NCBI GenBank assembly: GCA_036346225.1
Contig: JARFIW010000139.1
Location: forward strand, 7,812,001-7,876,000
Origin: Platerodrilus igneus
Lineage: Eukaryota > Arthropoda > Insecta > Coleoptera > Lycidae
Direction of reading: 5' to 3'
DNA: 64,000 bases
Numbering within the stretch: the stretch's first letter is position 1; each line of letters starts with the position of its first letter. The notes under the pieces are model-generated. The model saw only the letters and a list, made by a program, of their open reading frames with translations, searched no databases and had not been told where the DNA came from. A program made the translations under genes and the position numbers. Below, piece after piece: positions 1-9,971 of the stretch.

Positions 1-253
1 AGGTAAAATGGAGGTCCCGTGTGTGAGTGTTGTCACGCACGTTAAAAATTCCTACCTTGCTGTTCCAAGCAAGGTAGGGATCTTTAACGTGCGTGACAAC
101 ACTCACACACGGGACCTCCATTTACCTCTCATCCGAACGAGGGTATTTTGTGAAAATGCTCGCCTAACATTTTTCAAGCGACCGTGTCGGGATTCGAACC
201 CGGGACCTTGGGCGTAGCAATCACACACATACCACTACGTCACGGAGCCGTCC
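1..253 (-). mobile_element. SINE (family B), fold-back copy
   Basis: tRNA-derived SINE on the minus strand. The tRNA-like head lies at about 180-250 and contains the complement of a canonical RNA polymerase III B box (GGTTCGAATCC). The body should run on through positions 127 to 69. Instead of continuing into the usual 3' half, the copy turns back on itself: 1-60 is nearly the reverse complement of 69-127, with an 8-nt loop at 61-68. The right edge abuts the 13-nt sequence cccttcacatacc (254-266), which flanks three other SINEs in this window. The left end is cut by the window edge, so the structure beyond position 1 is unknown. Confidence 0.85.
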
Positions 254-1172
254 CCCTTCACATACCATTAAATTTCGGTGAAATAGGGCATATAATTAGA
301 AAACAATACAAGGGAATCAAGCTGTATATATGCTGTTGTGAGAATTGCAGGGAACTGTGTAGGCTAGCTCAGAACATAAATAAGCTGAAGCACAAGTCCA
401 ACCAGCTCCAAGGCGTAAAACCCAATGACGAACAAATAAGTGCTCTTACATCTGATGATTATTATACACAACTACAGGTGTTGGTTGTGAAATATTTTCA
501 ACTTATGTTGATTGTGCGAAAGGATAAATTGGAAAATCTATTAATTCGACAAAGGTTCAGGTGCTGGGGGGAACTTGGCAGCTACAGGCTGCTTACCTCC
601 CTTCAAATACCACTGAATATCGAGTAAATAGGGTATATAACTGTAAAACAATAGAAGGTGACCCAACTGCATCAAACAAGATAGAACAGCAGCTATGTTC
701 AAAGACAACGAACATATATACAAGAACAAAACTGTTCAAAGCATAGTGTGGAGCACAGCACAGTACGTTTATGAAATAGGGGCAGTAGGAAAAGCAGACA
801 GAAAGAGATATAAGCCTACTGGAATGTAGTGCTTTAGTTGTATGAGGATGGTAGCATGGATAGACAAAGTTAATAACAAATAGGTTGTAGAAATAGTAGA
901 GTAATAAACATATCTGTGGAAAACGAAAAAATAGGAGAAATAGAAGGACAGGATACGTTCTAAGGCATTTCTGGGGAATAGTACGGGATATAGTACAAGC
1001 AGAGATAAGAAAAGATAGGTAGAGGTAGACCGAGATCAGACTTTCGCACACAAATAGTGATAAATGCAGACTGAGCAAATTTCAGGGAAATGTGTAGGTT
1101 GGTTCAGACTAGAAAACAATGAGGGCACGCGTCCAACCAGTTCTAGGACTGAAGACCTAATGATGATGATGA
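254..1172 (+). mobile_element. Chimeric repeat: unit U and RTE LINE 3' ends
   Basis: A chimera of two components. Component L is the 3' end of the RTE LINE seen at 34.5 and 60.4 kb. Component U is a segment of roughly 200-250 bp not found in the LINE. The order here is U tail (254-330), short L (about 335-433), U (about 434-660), long L (about 665-1,172). Long L encodes a decayed C-terminus of the reverse transcriptase protein, recognisable from LCSKTTN, and ends in an ATGATG tail at about 1,160-1,172. The same order recurs at 4.2-9.3 kb, so the chimera was copied as a unit or arose repeatedly by similar template jumps. No intact frame remains. Confidence 0.75.
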
Positions 1173-2615
1173 CAATATAAATTAAAATAAATAAGAAATT
1201 TGCTAAAGAGGTCTAATGGTAACGACTGAACGTTGGTATGAATAATTTCTTAAAAGTGGTGTTTTCCTAAATTCGCCCAAAATAAAGTGAAATGATGATG
1301 TAGAACAAAAGTGACCATATAATTGTTGGTTAAGAGTACTATATTGCACAAAATAAACAAACTGTAAATTTTCAAGGGCATAAATTACGATTTGACATAA
1401 ATGTGGATTCCAAATATGTTAGTTAATAACTAGAGAAACCCCTTAGACGTACGTAGGCAAGGTTCATATTAATTATTCTATTATATTTACAATATATACG
1501 AGTATAATAAGTGTTCGTGTGATAACTGTGTGAAATAACGGGAAGTAACTCGGTTCACTAATGCAACAGTCACGTGCCACATTCTAAATAAATTGCTTAG
1601 AGGGTTCATGTGTAATTGTTGGCTGCCAGAATCATATCCTCCATGAAAAATTGTTTACAATAACATCCCCTAAGGTTTCAACATTCGACTTTAATCGGTT
1701 CGTGAGAAGACACCGCGAATATACTTTTAATCGAACAGTCTTAGTTTGATTAAGGGAAGTTGTCTAAAAAGACAGCCAGCCAGACAGACACTCCCTGATA
1801 AGAAAGTAATACCGGAAATAAGGCTGTCAAATACCGGAATTGGTATGAAATTACCCCTTTTCTTGCTCTTGTTTTATAACGTTATATCATCAATAGGGCA
1901 ATGTGTATAGAATGTAGAGAAATAACATAAATTTAATTCAATTGCTGAATATATGTATAAAGTCGGCGGTCATAATTTGCCATATAATCTTCCGTGATGG
2001 AACATGTATAATAAAAGCCGTGTTTCTTTTTGTTGGGGTACCCTTGTGATTTGGGCTGCTGTTGCTATAGAATTCTGTTCTAATAGATACCGTTTAAACC
2101 TGCACGCGCTATGTTAGTTCACGGATTTAGTTGAAGAATGAATGTAATGTCACATCTGCCGCTTGTGATATTTTAATGTTTAACTACGGATGTGTCATAC
2201 ATTTGATGTCTATATTATGGAAATATTATATTAACCCCACCTTCCTGTTTGTTTAGAAAGGTGCGAGATGGTTTACCGTTATAATAAAGTTATTGTCTAT
2301 GTTCCAAAAGAAGTATTACTTTCTGGCAAATGATTGAAATCGGAAACTTTCAGGGAAAGACGAGAATTAGTTTACAGAAAAATACTTATGATGTAAGGAG
2401 AATGTATCGCAAACCCAAATTGTGTTATAGGCGGAGTTGTAAAAATGTTTGAAATAAGTTCTTCAAGTACTTAAAGCACTTGAAGTAACATACCTGAACT
2501 AATTTTTTATATGAGTACCTCACACTTGATACTTGAAGTAATATTTACAGGTATTTGAGAAGCGTAATTACTTTTTACAAATATAGTACTTCAAGTAATT
2601 TTTGAATAATTATGT
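1173..2615. other. Unassigned AT-rich DNA
   Basis: No coding segment or terminal repeat is recognisable. From about 2,345 the sequence is related to 9,380-9,585 (shared stretch around AAGGAG-ATGTAT and AAATTGTGTTA). It also carries several palindromic variants of ACTTGAAGTA between 2,455 and 2,605. This suggests an old dispersed repeat of unknown class. Confidence 0.5.
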
Positions 2616-2688
2616 AAGGCATTGAATATTAGTGAAATAGAGTATGTTACGTTTTTTTTCGTGGCAGCCACGTTGGGCGCCAAATTTA
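2616..2688 (-). promoter_or_regulatory. Primer-binding site beside an F-family LTR
   Basis: Directly outside the LTR at 2,689-3,481, the minus strand reads TGGCGCCCAACGTGG at 2,682-2,668. It starts with TGG, as expected for a sequence complementary to a tRNA 3' CCA end. This makes the neighbouring LTR a 5' LTR on the minus strand with its internal part lost. The next bases (2,616-2,650) resemble the tail of unit U, so the remaining internal region is gone or the element was cut there. The tRNA species is not assigned. Confidence 0.6.
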
Positions 2689-3481
2689 TGCTACGTTGGC
2701 TCGTAGCCGTACGTAACACCAAGAAAATCAAAGAAATGACCGGGCTCAATCGGAGAGTAGGGGGGGTTGTAGAAAGCAGACTGACATATGATGTATGCGG
2801 CGGTAAGGAGTTAGTAATAGTACCTGCAATAAAAGAAATTAGAATAGCAAACCTGAAATAAAGAAAAAGCATAACAGCAATGCATAGTCTAAGTCATTCA
2901 GTACTTGGTAGAATGTAAAAAAAGAAACTGTTTGGATAATCTATATAATATAACAACGGTAAAAGCAATACAAAAATTTTTAGTACGAAGTGAGGTAATA
3001 TTGGGGAGTAGCAGAAACGCTTCCTCACACACCAATTAAACATAAATCAGACAAAATATTAACAAAAGATAAATAGATAAGACACAATTGGTATGAGTAA
3101 TTCAGCAGTATTGATTTTTTTTTCTTTCTTTTTTTTTCTTAATCGCAGGCAAGTCTATCGTAAAAGGTATCAGAACCACACAGATATGGTGAAGCAACGG
3201 ATAGATAGTTAAAGTCATATCAAGTAGGAAATAGTTCAAAAATCCTTCAGTCACGCTTCCTTGCAATTGAAGTGTGGGATTCACGAGGTCCTGCACTAGC
3301 GAAGCACTTCACCCTTTACTGGGAGGGTGTTGATGGAACTTATCACACGTTACCCTAATCACACCTACCTCTTTCACTGGTGTTAGCAACAGACATTATC
3401 ACGCGACGGAACTATGTAGCATTGATAAATTTCTTGTTACTTCTATTTCCTGAGGCAATAATTTCGAAATATGTTGTAGCA
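2689..3481 (-). mobile_element. LTR, family F (5' LTR remnant)
   Basis: A 793-bp segment beginning TGCTACG and ending TGTAGCA, i.e. inverted TG...CA termini. It is the diverged reverse complement of 52,727-53,477. The two share long stretches, including the zone around the cytosine-rich complement of TAGGGGGGGTTGTAGAAAG and the ATTGATAAATTT block. A PBS-like sequence on one side supports an LTR rather than a DNA transposon. No 4- or 5-bp target duplication is visible, as expected if the internal region and second LTR were lost. Confidence 0.7.
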
Positions 3482-4184
3482 CTAGTTTAATTTCAACTGG
3501 GACCAAATGTTTATTATCTTCATAAACATCCCAAAAAGCAGTGAGAAACTTCAACCGATACCTTTGTAAGCCGGTAATCTGTTATATTTTGCAAACACGA
3601 AACTTGCACAAGCAAAGATCTGTTGTAGATTCTTTGGGGTTAGAAAATTCAGAAACTACAGTATCCACAGTATTTGGATAATCCAAAGTATGAACTACTC
3701 AAATAAAAAAAAAAGGACAACGCCACAAAAACACAATTAGTCAAGCAACAAGGAAACAATACTTTTAACGCAATTAACATACAGGAACGCAGAACAAACT
3801 ACAACTCCTCATCTGTTTCTCTAAAAGTCGTTGCTATTACAACGTCTTATCGACTATTATCTCCAGTTCGATAATAACATAAGGCACTAAATTTATATGA
3901 ATGCAGCCATCATATCTACTAATTAATCACGAGCCGCTTATCACTTTCGACAAGCTGGAAAGTAATTTACGAATAATCCAATTTACAATTTATTTATTAA
4001 TGAAAATCAATCTTCAAATTATCTACTTTTAAAGTAATACCCACGAGTTAAATTGCATCCAAATCTGAATTATTCTGAAGTATTTCCTTTATACAAACAG
4101 CGATCCCAATGAAACGATGTATTTTTAAGTACGTTAACAGAAAGGAAGCGTAAAATGTTAAACTACAAAAATGCCCGTTACAAG
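3482..4184. other. Unassigned AT-rich DNA
   Basis: Nothing recognisable: no reading frame, no terminal repeats and no similarity to the other repeats of the window that I could see. Confidence 0.5.
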
Positions 4185-4525
4185 TATATATTTAGAAAAC
4201 AATAGAAGGGGAACCGAGATGTATCTAGACTGTAGGAATGTCAGGGAACTATGTAGGCTAGATCAGAATAGAAATCAGAGGAGGTAAGCGCCCAATCTGT
4301 TCCAAGAGGAAAACCTAATGACAGAAAAGAATTTGCACTTAAACCTGAAAAGTACTATAAACAAATACAGGTGTTGGTGTGCAATATTTTCAACTAATGT
4401 TGATTGCACGAAAGGATTTATTGGAAAACTATTAATTCGGCAAATATTCAAGTATTGGAGATCTTGGTAAACGTCAGGTTGCTTAACCCCCTTCGTATAA
4501 CAATGAATATCGGTGAAATAGGGTA
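4185..4525 (+). mobile_element. Chimeric U/L repeat, left part
   Basis: Order: U tail (about 4,185-4,235), short RTE LINE 3' end (about 4,236-4,325), then U (about 4,326-4,525). It is broken after ...ATAGGGTA by LTR element A and resumes at 8,803 with GGTATATA. The target cccttcacatacc that carries SINEs at two other copies is here in the form cccttcgtataac and carries no SINE. Same architecture as 254-1,172. Confidence 0.75.
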
Positions 4526-6349
4526 TGTAATGACAATTTACCGATGTCAACGTGACGTTTCAAGTAGTTATAAGTTAATTGTATGCCGACTACATGTTAT
4601 ACCGCTTTTTGGTTAAGAATCGCCCAAATCGAATCGGCCAAACAGCGGTATAAATCAGTGGATTTGTTATCGTTCGGGCGGGCCGCGTCTGAAAGCATGT
4701 ATGCTTGGTTTGATTATTTGTTTAATAAGTATAAACAAAAATAATTATAAGTTTCATAAAAATAAAAGTGAAATAGTTAAAATTGAATGATTTTAACAAT
4801 TTGATGCAGTTCGGAAGTCTTCGGTAATCTTCGGAACTCTTCGGAAGGCTTCATGGTTGCTTGTGGAACCAAAGTAAACTTAAACACTTATTGAGTGACT
4901 ATATACAGTTTAATGAGGTGTAGAAGTCTTCGGTAGTCTTCGCATCTCTTCGGATGGCTTCGGAATTTGCTTGTGAGGCCCAGCAGCAACTTGAATAACG
5001 TTAGTTAGAAAATATTTACAGTAGGAGAAACAGACGTCTTCGGCGGTTTTTGGAATTATTCGGAAGGCTTCGTGTTTTACTTGTGGGACAACGTTACAAA
5101 GAATTATAATATGAAATTAGAAACTACTAATTAACAATATATACAAGTATATAGGGTTCAGAAGTCTTCGGAACTCTTCGGAAGGCTTCGGAATTTATTT
5201 GTGAGGTCCAGTAAGAACTTGAACAGCGATGGTTAGAAAATATTTACAGTTTTAAGAGGCCCAAACGCTTTCGAAACTCTTCGGAAGGCGTCGTGGTAAT
5301 GGTGCCTTAGGTTTCGTCGAGTGCGTCGTCGTTGAACTCTACGGGAATGTCGTCCGGTGGTAGAGTTGACAGACGCAATCACAATAACGATTTGTCGGGG
5401 AAGTATGGAACGGAGATTAACGTCCATACGCAGTTTAACTATTGATTTATGAATTATAATGACAACCCCTAGGGACGGCGTAGGACAGTGTCACCGTCGG
5501 AGAATACCCAGGCTATGGAAAGCACTGCGTGTCGAAGTATAGTAGGCTATGGGGAGCGCTGCTCGCTGAAGGTTTTGCAAGCTATGAGAAGCACTGCAAG
5601 GTGATTCCTTAGGCTATGGTAAGCTCTAACGAATGTCTTTATGAGAATTTGAAACTATATTTATACACTTCCATTTCCTATGCTTCCTGTGTTGAAAAAC
5701 GTTAATGATGTCTTTAACCAATGGAATTGTGTATTTCGATTTCTAAATGTAAAAGAATCTCAAAATTTAGTTTGACCAATGAGCGTACTGATTTTTGGGT
5801 ATCATAAAAAATGAGTTAGAAATTCTCGCGATTCTTTGTTTGTTCTGTGTTCAGCACGTTACTTTGATATAGTCCAGAGCGATTCTTTAGTTCTGTGTTC
5901 AGTTCGGGCGCGATGATATAATCAACACGTTTTTGTGAGAGAGGCCAATCTGCTTTGCCGACTCGCTCTAAAAAGTTAAAGACCCATAGCCGGTGCTTTG
6001 AACCCATAGACGTCGTGCCCATAGCTAACGTCAACTCCTTTTTTGCTGCGCCCAAAGCTAGTTATTAACACTGCCGTGCCCATAGTCAGCATTCAGCATC
6101 GCCCAGTGTCGTGCACATTGCGGACACCCATAACCCCGGTATAAGATTCGCCGCACCCACTGTCGGCAGCCTTATACCGGCTTTCACCTACCGTAGTTTC
6201 CTATTGTCACAGAGCACGTCGGTAGACCTATACTCGCGGAACGGAGCCGGTAAGTATAGCAACGGCTAGACCACTGTAGCATCATATCGAATACTAGTTA
6301 GTGACCACTGTGCACTGCCACGCAAGTGACTTAGGACTGGCACACTACA
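4526..6349 (+). repeat. 5' LTR of element A (1,824 bp, expanded)
   Basis: Aligns with the 3' LTR at both ends: 4,526-4,660 with 7,880-8,015, and 5,925-6,349 with 8,018-8,802 minus its SINE. It carries about 1.27 kb (about 4,660-5,930) absent from the 3' LTR. A TATA-like GGTATAAAT (about 4,647-4,655) is shared by both LTRs just before the length difference. The extra segment contains a diverged tandem repeat rich in TCTTCGGAA. I cannot tell an insertion in this LTR from a deletion in the other. Normally the two LTRs are identical at insertion. Confidence 0.82.
4805..5300 (+). repeat. Tandem repeat of about 110 bp in the 5' LTR of A
   Basis: About five diverged copies start near 4,813, 4,927, 5,035, 5,163 and 5,268. 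Each has a block of repeated TCTTCGGAA/GGCTTCGGAA, then TTTGCTTGTGAGGCC, then a tract ending near TTAGAAAATATTTACAG. Spacing is 105-128 bp. A second short motif, AGGCTATGG...AGC.CTGC, recurs at 5,510-5,630. The repeat lies only in the longer LTR. Confidence 0.7.
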
Positions 6350-6930
6350 TTGGTGACCCCGACGAAGTAGAGCACGCAACCAACGGGTCATTACATTAGT
6401 GACCCCGACGTAGAAGAACGCGCGCCTTGACGGCCACTACATTACGTTGGTGACCCCGACGAAGTAGAGCACGCAACCAACAGGTCATTACATTGGTGAC
6501 CATGACGAAGAAAAACGCGCATCTTGACAATCACTACATTACACTGGTGACCCCGACGAAGAACACGCATTAGTAACCCCGACAAGAGAGCACGCAACCA
6601 GACAGTCACTACACATTACATTGGTGACCACGACGAACGAGGAACACGGAACAAAAGAAAAAAAGACGCGCGGTCCAATACATTGGCGGGCGCGACGAAG
6701 TAAAGCGCGCAACCTGATGATCAACAAATTGATGATACAGACAAAAAACACACGCAAGGATAATTCCAACTTTGACGGAAAAGAACACGCCATCACATTG
6801 GTGATCACGACCAAGTAGGTCATATAACCAAAGTCACCACGGTCACTACCTCAACGATCACGACAAAGGTTAGCAAGCACCATTTAAACTCAGTCAACAC
6901 ATCGATCACCCCGACTAAGAAATACACGCA
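6350..6930 (+). repeat. PBS and tandem PBS-like repeats of element A
   Basis: The first base after the 5' LTR starts TTGGTGACCCCGACG, which matches the complement of the conserved 3' end of animal tRNA-Trp (TGGTGACCCCGACG at 6,351-6,364). The same sequence with the downstream GAAGTAGAGCACGCAACC then recurs in variant form near 6,396, 6,446, 6,494, 6,544, 6,570, 6,621, 6,681, 6,797, 6,854 and 6,903. Copies decay with distance from the LTR. Only the first lies where a PBS should be. The others occupy what would be the untranslated leader before gag. Confidence 0.8.
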
Positions 6931-7009
6931 ATCACTTTATGTTGGTAACTGCAGACCCGACACAAGAATAACAGTCACTACATTAATAAACAGAAGAACA
7001 TTTAAATAA

Positions 7010-7760
7010 CGCATAGCACGCACAGGCATCAACCTCCGTCGAAACAACCAAGTGCCAAATTGGATTAACGGCGTTCTTGAGGGTAACGTCGGAGCTATGG
7101 TTTCTACGGACAGAAGCTTCATTCGCAGCTTACGGTATACGATCCGAACAAGCGCAATATCGATTGTTAGTAGCAAATTTATCCGCTAGTTTGTTAGTGC
7201 AATTATCAGCTAAAATCACAACACTATCAGAAAAGCCAGGGGATCAGCTTTATACTGATTTGAAAGTAGGTATAATGCGCATATACATGGGATCACGAGA
7301 AAAACAAAACTACGAAAGGTACTCGAAGACATATCGCTCGGCGACCAAAACCCATCACAGCTATTAGCATCGATGCGACACCTGCCCCGCACAAACGCCA
7401 CCGTCGAAATCATCGCAATGCAGTGGAAAAACGCACTACCGCTACACGTGCAACGCATTCTAACTTCATTTGATTTCCGACTCCCTAGACAAACAAGCAT
7501 CGTTAGCGGATAGAATGATAGACGTCAACGACGAAACATACGCCCATGCCGTATCAGACGATCCAGTTAACAGAAAGTTGCAAACGCTAACAAATCAAAT
7601 GACACAGCTGCAAGACGCACTACAGCGGTACACCTAACAAACCGAGAACACCACTCTGCACAGGAAAGTGAGCTAAACAATACACTTGCGCCAACGTGCT
7701 AATACCACTCTCGCTTCGGAGACAAGGCTAAGCGCTGTAGCGCACCGTGTTCAAGAAAGA
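7010..7760 (+). pseudogene. gag-like pseudogene of element A
   Basis: Broken remains of the structural protein of an insect Ty3/gypsy-type retrotransposon. The best stretch starts near 7,077 and includes ELWFLRTEASFAAYGI, the usual start of the capsid-like domain. After a frame change comes the LEDISLGDQNPSQLLASMR segment with the LP.HVQ.IL turn (about 7,315-7,465). Another frame carries LDKQASLADRMIDV (about 7,482-7,530). Near 7,695-7,752 a decayed zinc-binding motif of the form C.YH.RFGD.A..C..PC is visible. At least three frameshifts and several stops separate these parts. Assignment rests on motif order and spacing; the break points are seen directly. Confidence 0.75.
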
Positions 7761-7879
7761 CACAGAGTTAATCCAAAGAACAAGAAGTATCAGATCTACT
7801 ACAACAAACGTACGCCCACTATTCAGCAATAAGAGACCTCCTACGGCGAATGAGGACTCCAAAACAATTAGGGGAGTAG

Positions 7880-8802
7880 TGTTATGACAATTTACCGACG
7901 TCAAAGTGATGTTTCAAGTAGTTACTAGTTAATTGTATGCCTACTACATGTTATATTGCTTTTTGGTTAATAAATACACAAATCGAGTCGGCCAAGTAGC
8001 GGTATAAATTAGTGCGCTTTTGCGAGAGAGGCCAGTTTGCTTTGTCGACGCGCTCTGAAAGGTTAAAGACTCTTTTACTACTGTGTCTATAGCCAGTGTT
8101 AAATAGTTAGTACCTACCGCACCGTGCGCATAGCCGGTGCTCCGAACCCATAGACGTTGTGCCTATAGCCAACGTATACTCTCTTTTTTCGCTGCGCCCA
8201 AGGCCAGCTATTACCACTGCCGTACGCATAACCGGCATTTAGCATCGCTCGGTGATGCGCCCATTGCCGACATTACATGTGATTTTCCAATGCTCCACCC
8301 GAAGGTACTACATTGGCCAGGAAGCGAGTTTTACCTGGAAAATTTTTGAATTTTGCCGAATCCTTGCTGTTCCAAGCAAGGTAGGTATCTTTAACGTGCG
8401 TGACAACACTCACACACGGGACCTCCATTTTACCTCTCATCCGAACGAGGGTGTATTTTTGCGAAAAATGCTCGCCTGACATTTTTCAAGCGGACCGTGT
8501 CGGGATTCGAACCCGGGACCTTGGACGTAGTAGTCACACACATACCACTACGCCACGGAGCCGCCTGCCCATTGCCGACATCCATAATCCCGGTATAAGG
8601 TTCGCCGTGCCCACTGTCGGCCCCTTTATACAGTCCTTCACCTACTTTAGTTTCCTCTTGTCACAGAGCACGTCGGTAGTCCTAGATAGCGCAACGGAGC
8701 CGGTAGGTCTAGCAACGGCTAGACCACTGTGGTATCATACCGGATACTAGTTAGTGACCACCCTCCATTGCCACGCCGGTGGCTTAAGACAGGGACATTA
8801 CA
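7880..8802 (+). repeat. 3' LTR of element A
   Basis: Starts TGTTATGACAATTTACC right after the purine tract and ends GGGACATTACA. Without the SINE and its duplication (8,274-8,581) the LTR is about 615 bp, one third of the 5' LTR. The TATA-like GGTATAAAT is present near 8,003. Divergence from the 5' LTR over the shared parts is substantial by eye, so the insertion is not recent. Confidence 0.82.
8274..8566 (-). mobile_element. SINE, family B, full length
   Basis: A 293-bp SINE on the minus strand inside the 3' LTR of element A, flanked by a 15-bp duplication gcccattgccgacat (8,259-8,273 and 8,567-8,581). The tRNA-like head occupies about 8,495-8,566 with the complement of GGTTCGAATCC and an A-box-like GTAGTGGTATG. 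The body contains the conserved ACGTTAAAGAT block and an intrinsic small hairpin around TTGCT-GTTCCA-AGCAA. The 3' end reads GGAAAATCACATGTA, typical of family B. This is one of the best-delimited SINEs here. Confidence 0.92.
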
Positions 8803-9345
8803 GGTATATATTTACAAACAAGAGAAGGGTAATTTAACGGTATCTAATAAAAAAGAACAGCGGCTATATTCGAAGACAACAAACGTAGAAACGAGAACAA
8901 AAGTGTAGGAGGCACATGTGTGGGACACAGTACTGTACACCTATGAAATAGGGACAGTAGCAAAAGCAAACTGGAAAAGGAAGAAGCCTTTTGGAATGTT
9001 ATGCTTCAGATGTATGATGATGATGATAGCATAGACAGATAAAGTTAATAACAAAGAAGATACAGCAATATTAGGGGAATAACGATATCTGTGAAAAACA
9101 AAAAAATATCGTACAAAAGAATAGGATACGTTCTAAACCATTTTTGGAAATAGTGCGGGCTATATCACAATCAGATGTAGGAAAAAAGAGAGGTAAATGT
9201 AGACCTAAATCACACTATTGTACGCAGGCAGTGAAAGATGCAAACTGTGGAAATTTCAGAGATATGTGTAGGTTAGCTCAGAATAGGAAACAATGGAGAT
9301 ACGTCTAACTAGTTTCAGGACTGAAGACTTAATGATAATGAAGGA
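8803..9345 (+). mobile_element. Chimeric U/L repeat, right part
   Basis: Continuation of 4,185-4,525 after element A. The U tail (8,803-8,850) runs into the long L segment, the C-terminal coding end of the RTE LINE (about 8,852-9,300). It closes with GACTGAAGACTTAATGATAATGA. The joint between U and L (AAGAACAGCGGCTATATTC) matches the joint at about 680, which shows that C1 and C2 share one chimeric ancestor. Coding potential is destroyed by frameshifts. Confidence 0.75.
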
Positions 9346-9971
9346 ATTGTAAAGTATTTGGAGTAAATGTTAATACTGAGAATACTTGATACAAAATACT
9401 CAAGGAATAAGGAGCATGTATTACAAACTGAAATTGTGTTAAATGTAAAGTTTCACTACCTGAAGTAAAAAATCGAATTAAGTACCCTAGTAGTTTATTG
9501 CAGTAATTTAAAAATGTGTTCTTGATACTTTATACTTGAAATGCATTTTAGAAGTAGTTGCGGTAATCCATGCGAACAAGAAAGAAAGTGAAGTAAGCAT
9601 TTAAAATAGCCCGCACCGAATACCGCAACAAAAAAGCAATCGAAAAAAGTAATGACGTGCAGCTAAGAAAAGTCGTAGAGTGGGGTGGGACACAAAGAAA
9701 AAAAATAAAACCTCAAGCAACGGATTGTTTATTAACAAATCTTTAGTTAAGACGTGATACCAAAAAGAACAATTAAAAAAATCTGTATTTAAAAAAACAG
9801 CATCATACCAAAGAGAACATTTATCCAAAATATATCCCGATGATTTACATAATAAAAAAATGTACACAAAATTAATAAAGTATCGAAAAAAAATTAAATA
9901 GAATATATAAGAGACTGTTTACGGTCCAGTGGTTACCGCAAAATTTAAAATCTATATGTATATAAAATATT
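9346..9971. other. Unassigned DNA with an old dispersed repeat
   Basis: The interval 9,380-9,585 is related to 2,345-2,610, with the AAGGAGCATGTATTACAAAC and AAATTGTGTTA blocks in the same order. The remainder up to 9,971 is A-rich and has no feature I can support. Confidence 0.45.

Larger units (their letters stand above)
4526..8802 (+). mobile_element. LTR retrotransposon A (Ty3/gypsy-like, gag only)
   Basis: A complete but non-autonomous LTR element of 4,277 bp. Both LTRs begin TGTAATGAC/TGTTATGAC and end in ACTACA/ATTACA. A 4-bp target duplication GGTA flanks it (4,522-4,525 and 8,803-8,806), and the interrupted chimeric repeat reads through when the element is removed. After the 5' LTR come a PBS matching the 3' end of tRNA-Trp and a region in which this PBS sequence is repeated many times, then a broken gag, then a purine-rich tract (7,870-7,879, AGGGGAGTAG) and the 3' LTR. 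No protease, reverse transcriptase, RNase H or integrase is present between gag and the 3' LTR, so it would have depended on enzymes supplied in trans. A SINE sits in the 3' LTR. Confidence 0.88.

Noticed and set aside
184..627. 147-codon frame
   Set aside because: Crosses a SINE head and the non-coding unit U; no consistent protein.
4805..5300. TTCGGAA repeats as heat-shock elements
   Set aside because: Heat-shock elements need TTC and GAA separated by two bases. Here the spacing is one base throughout.
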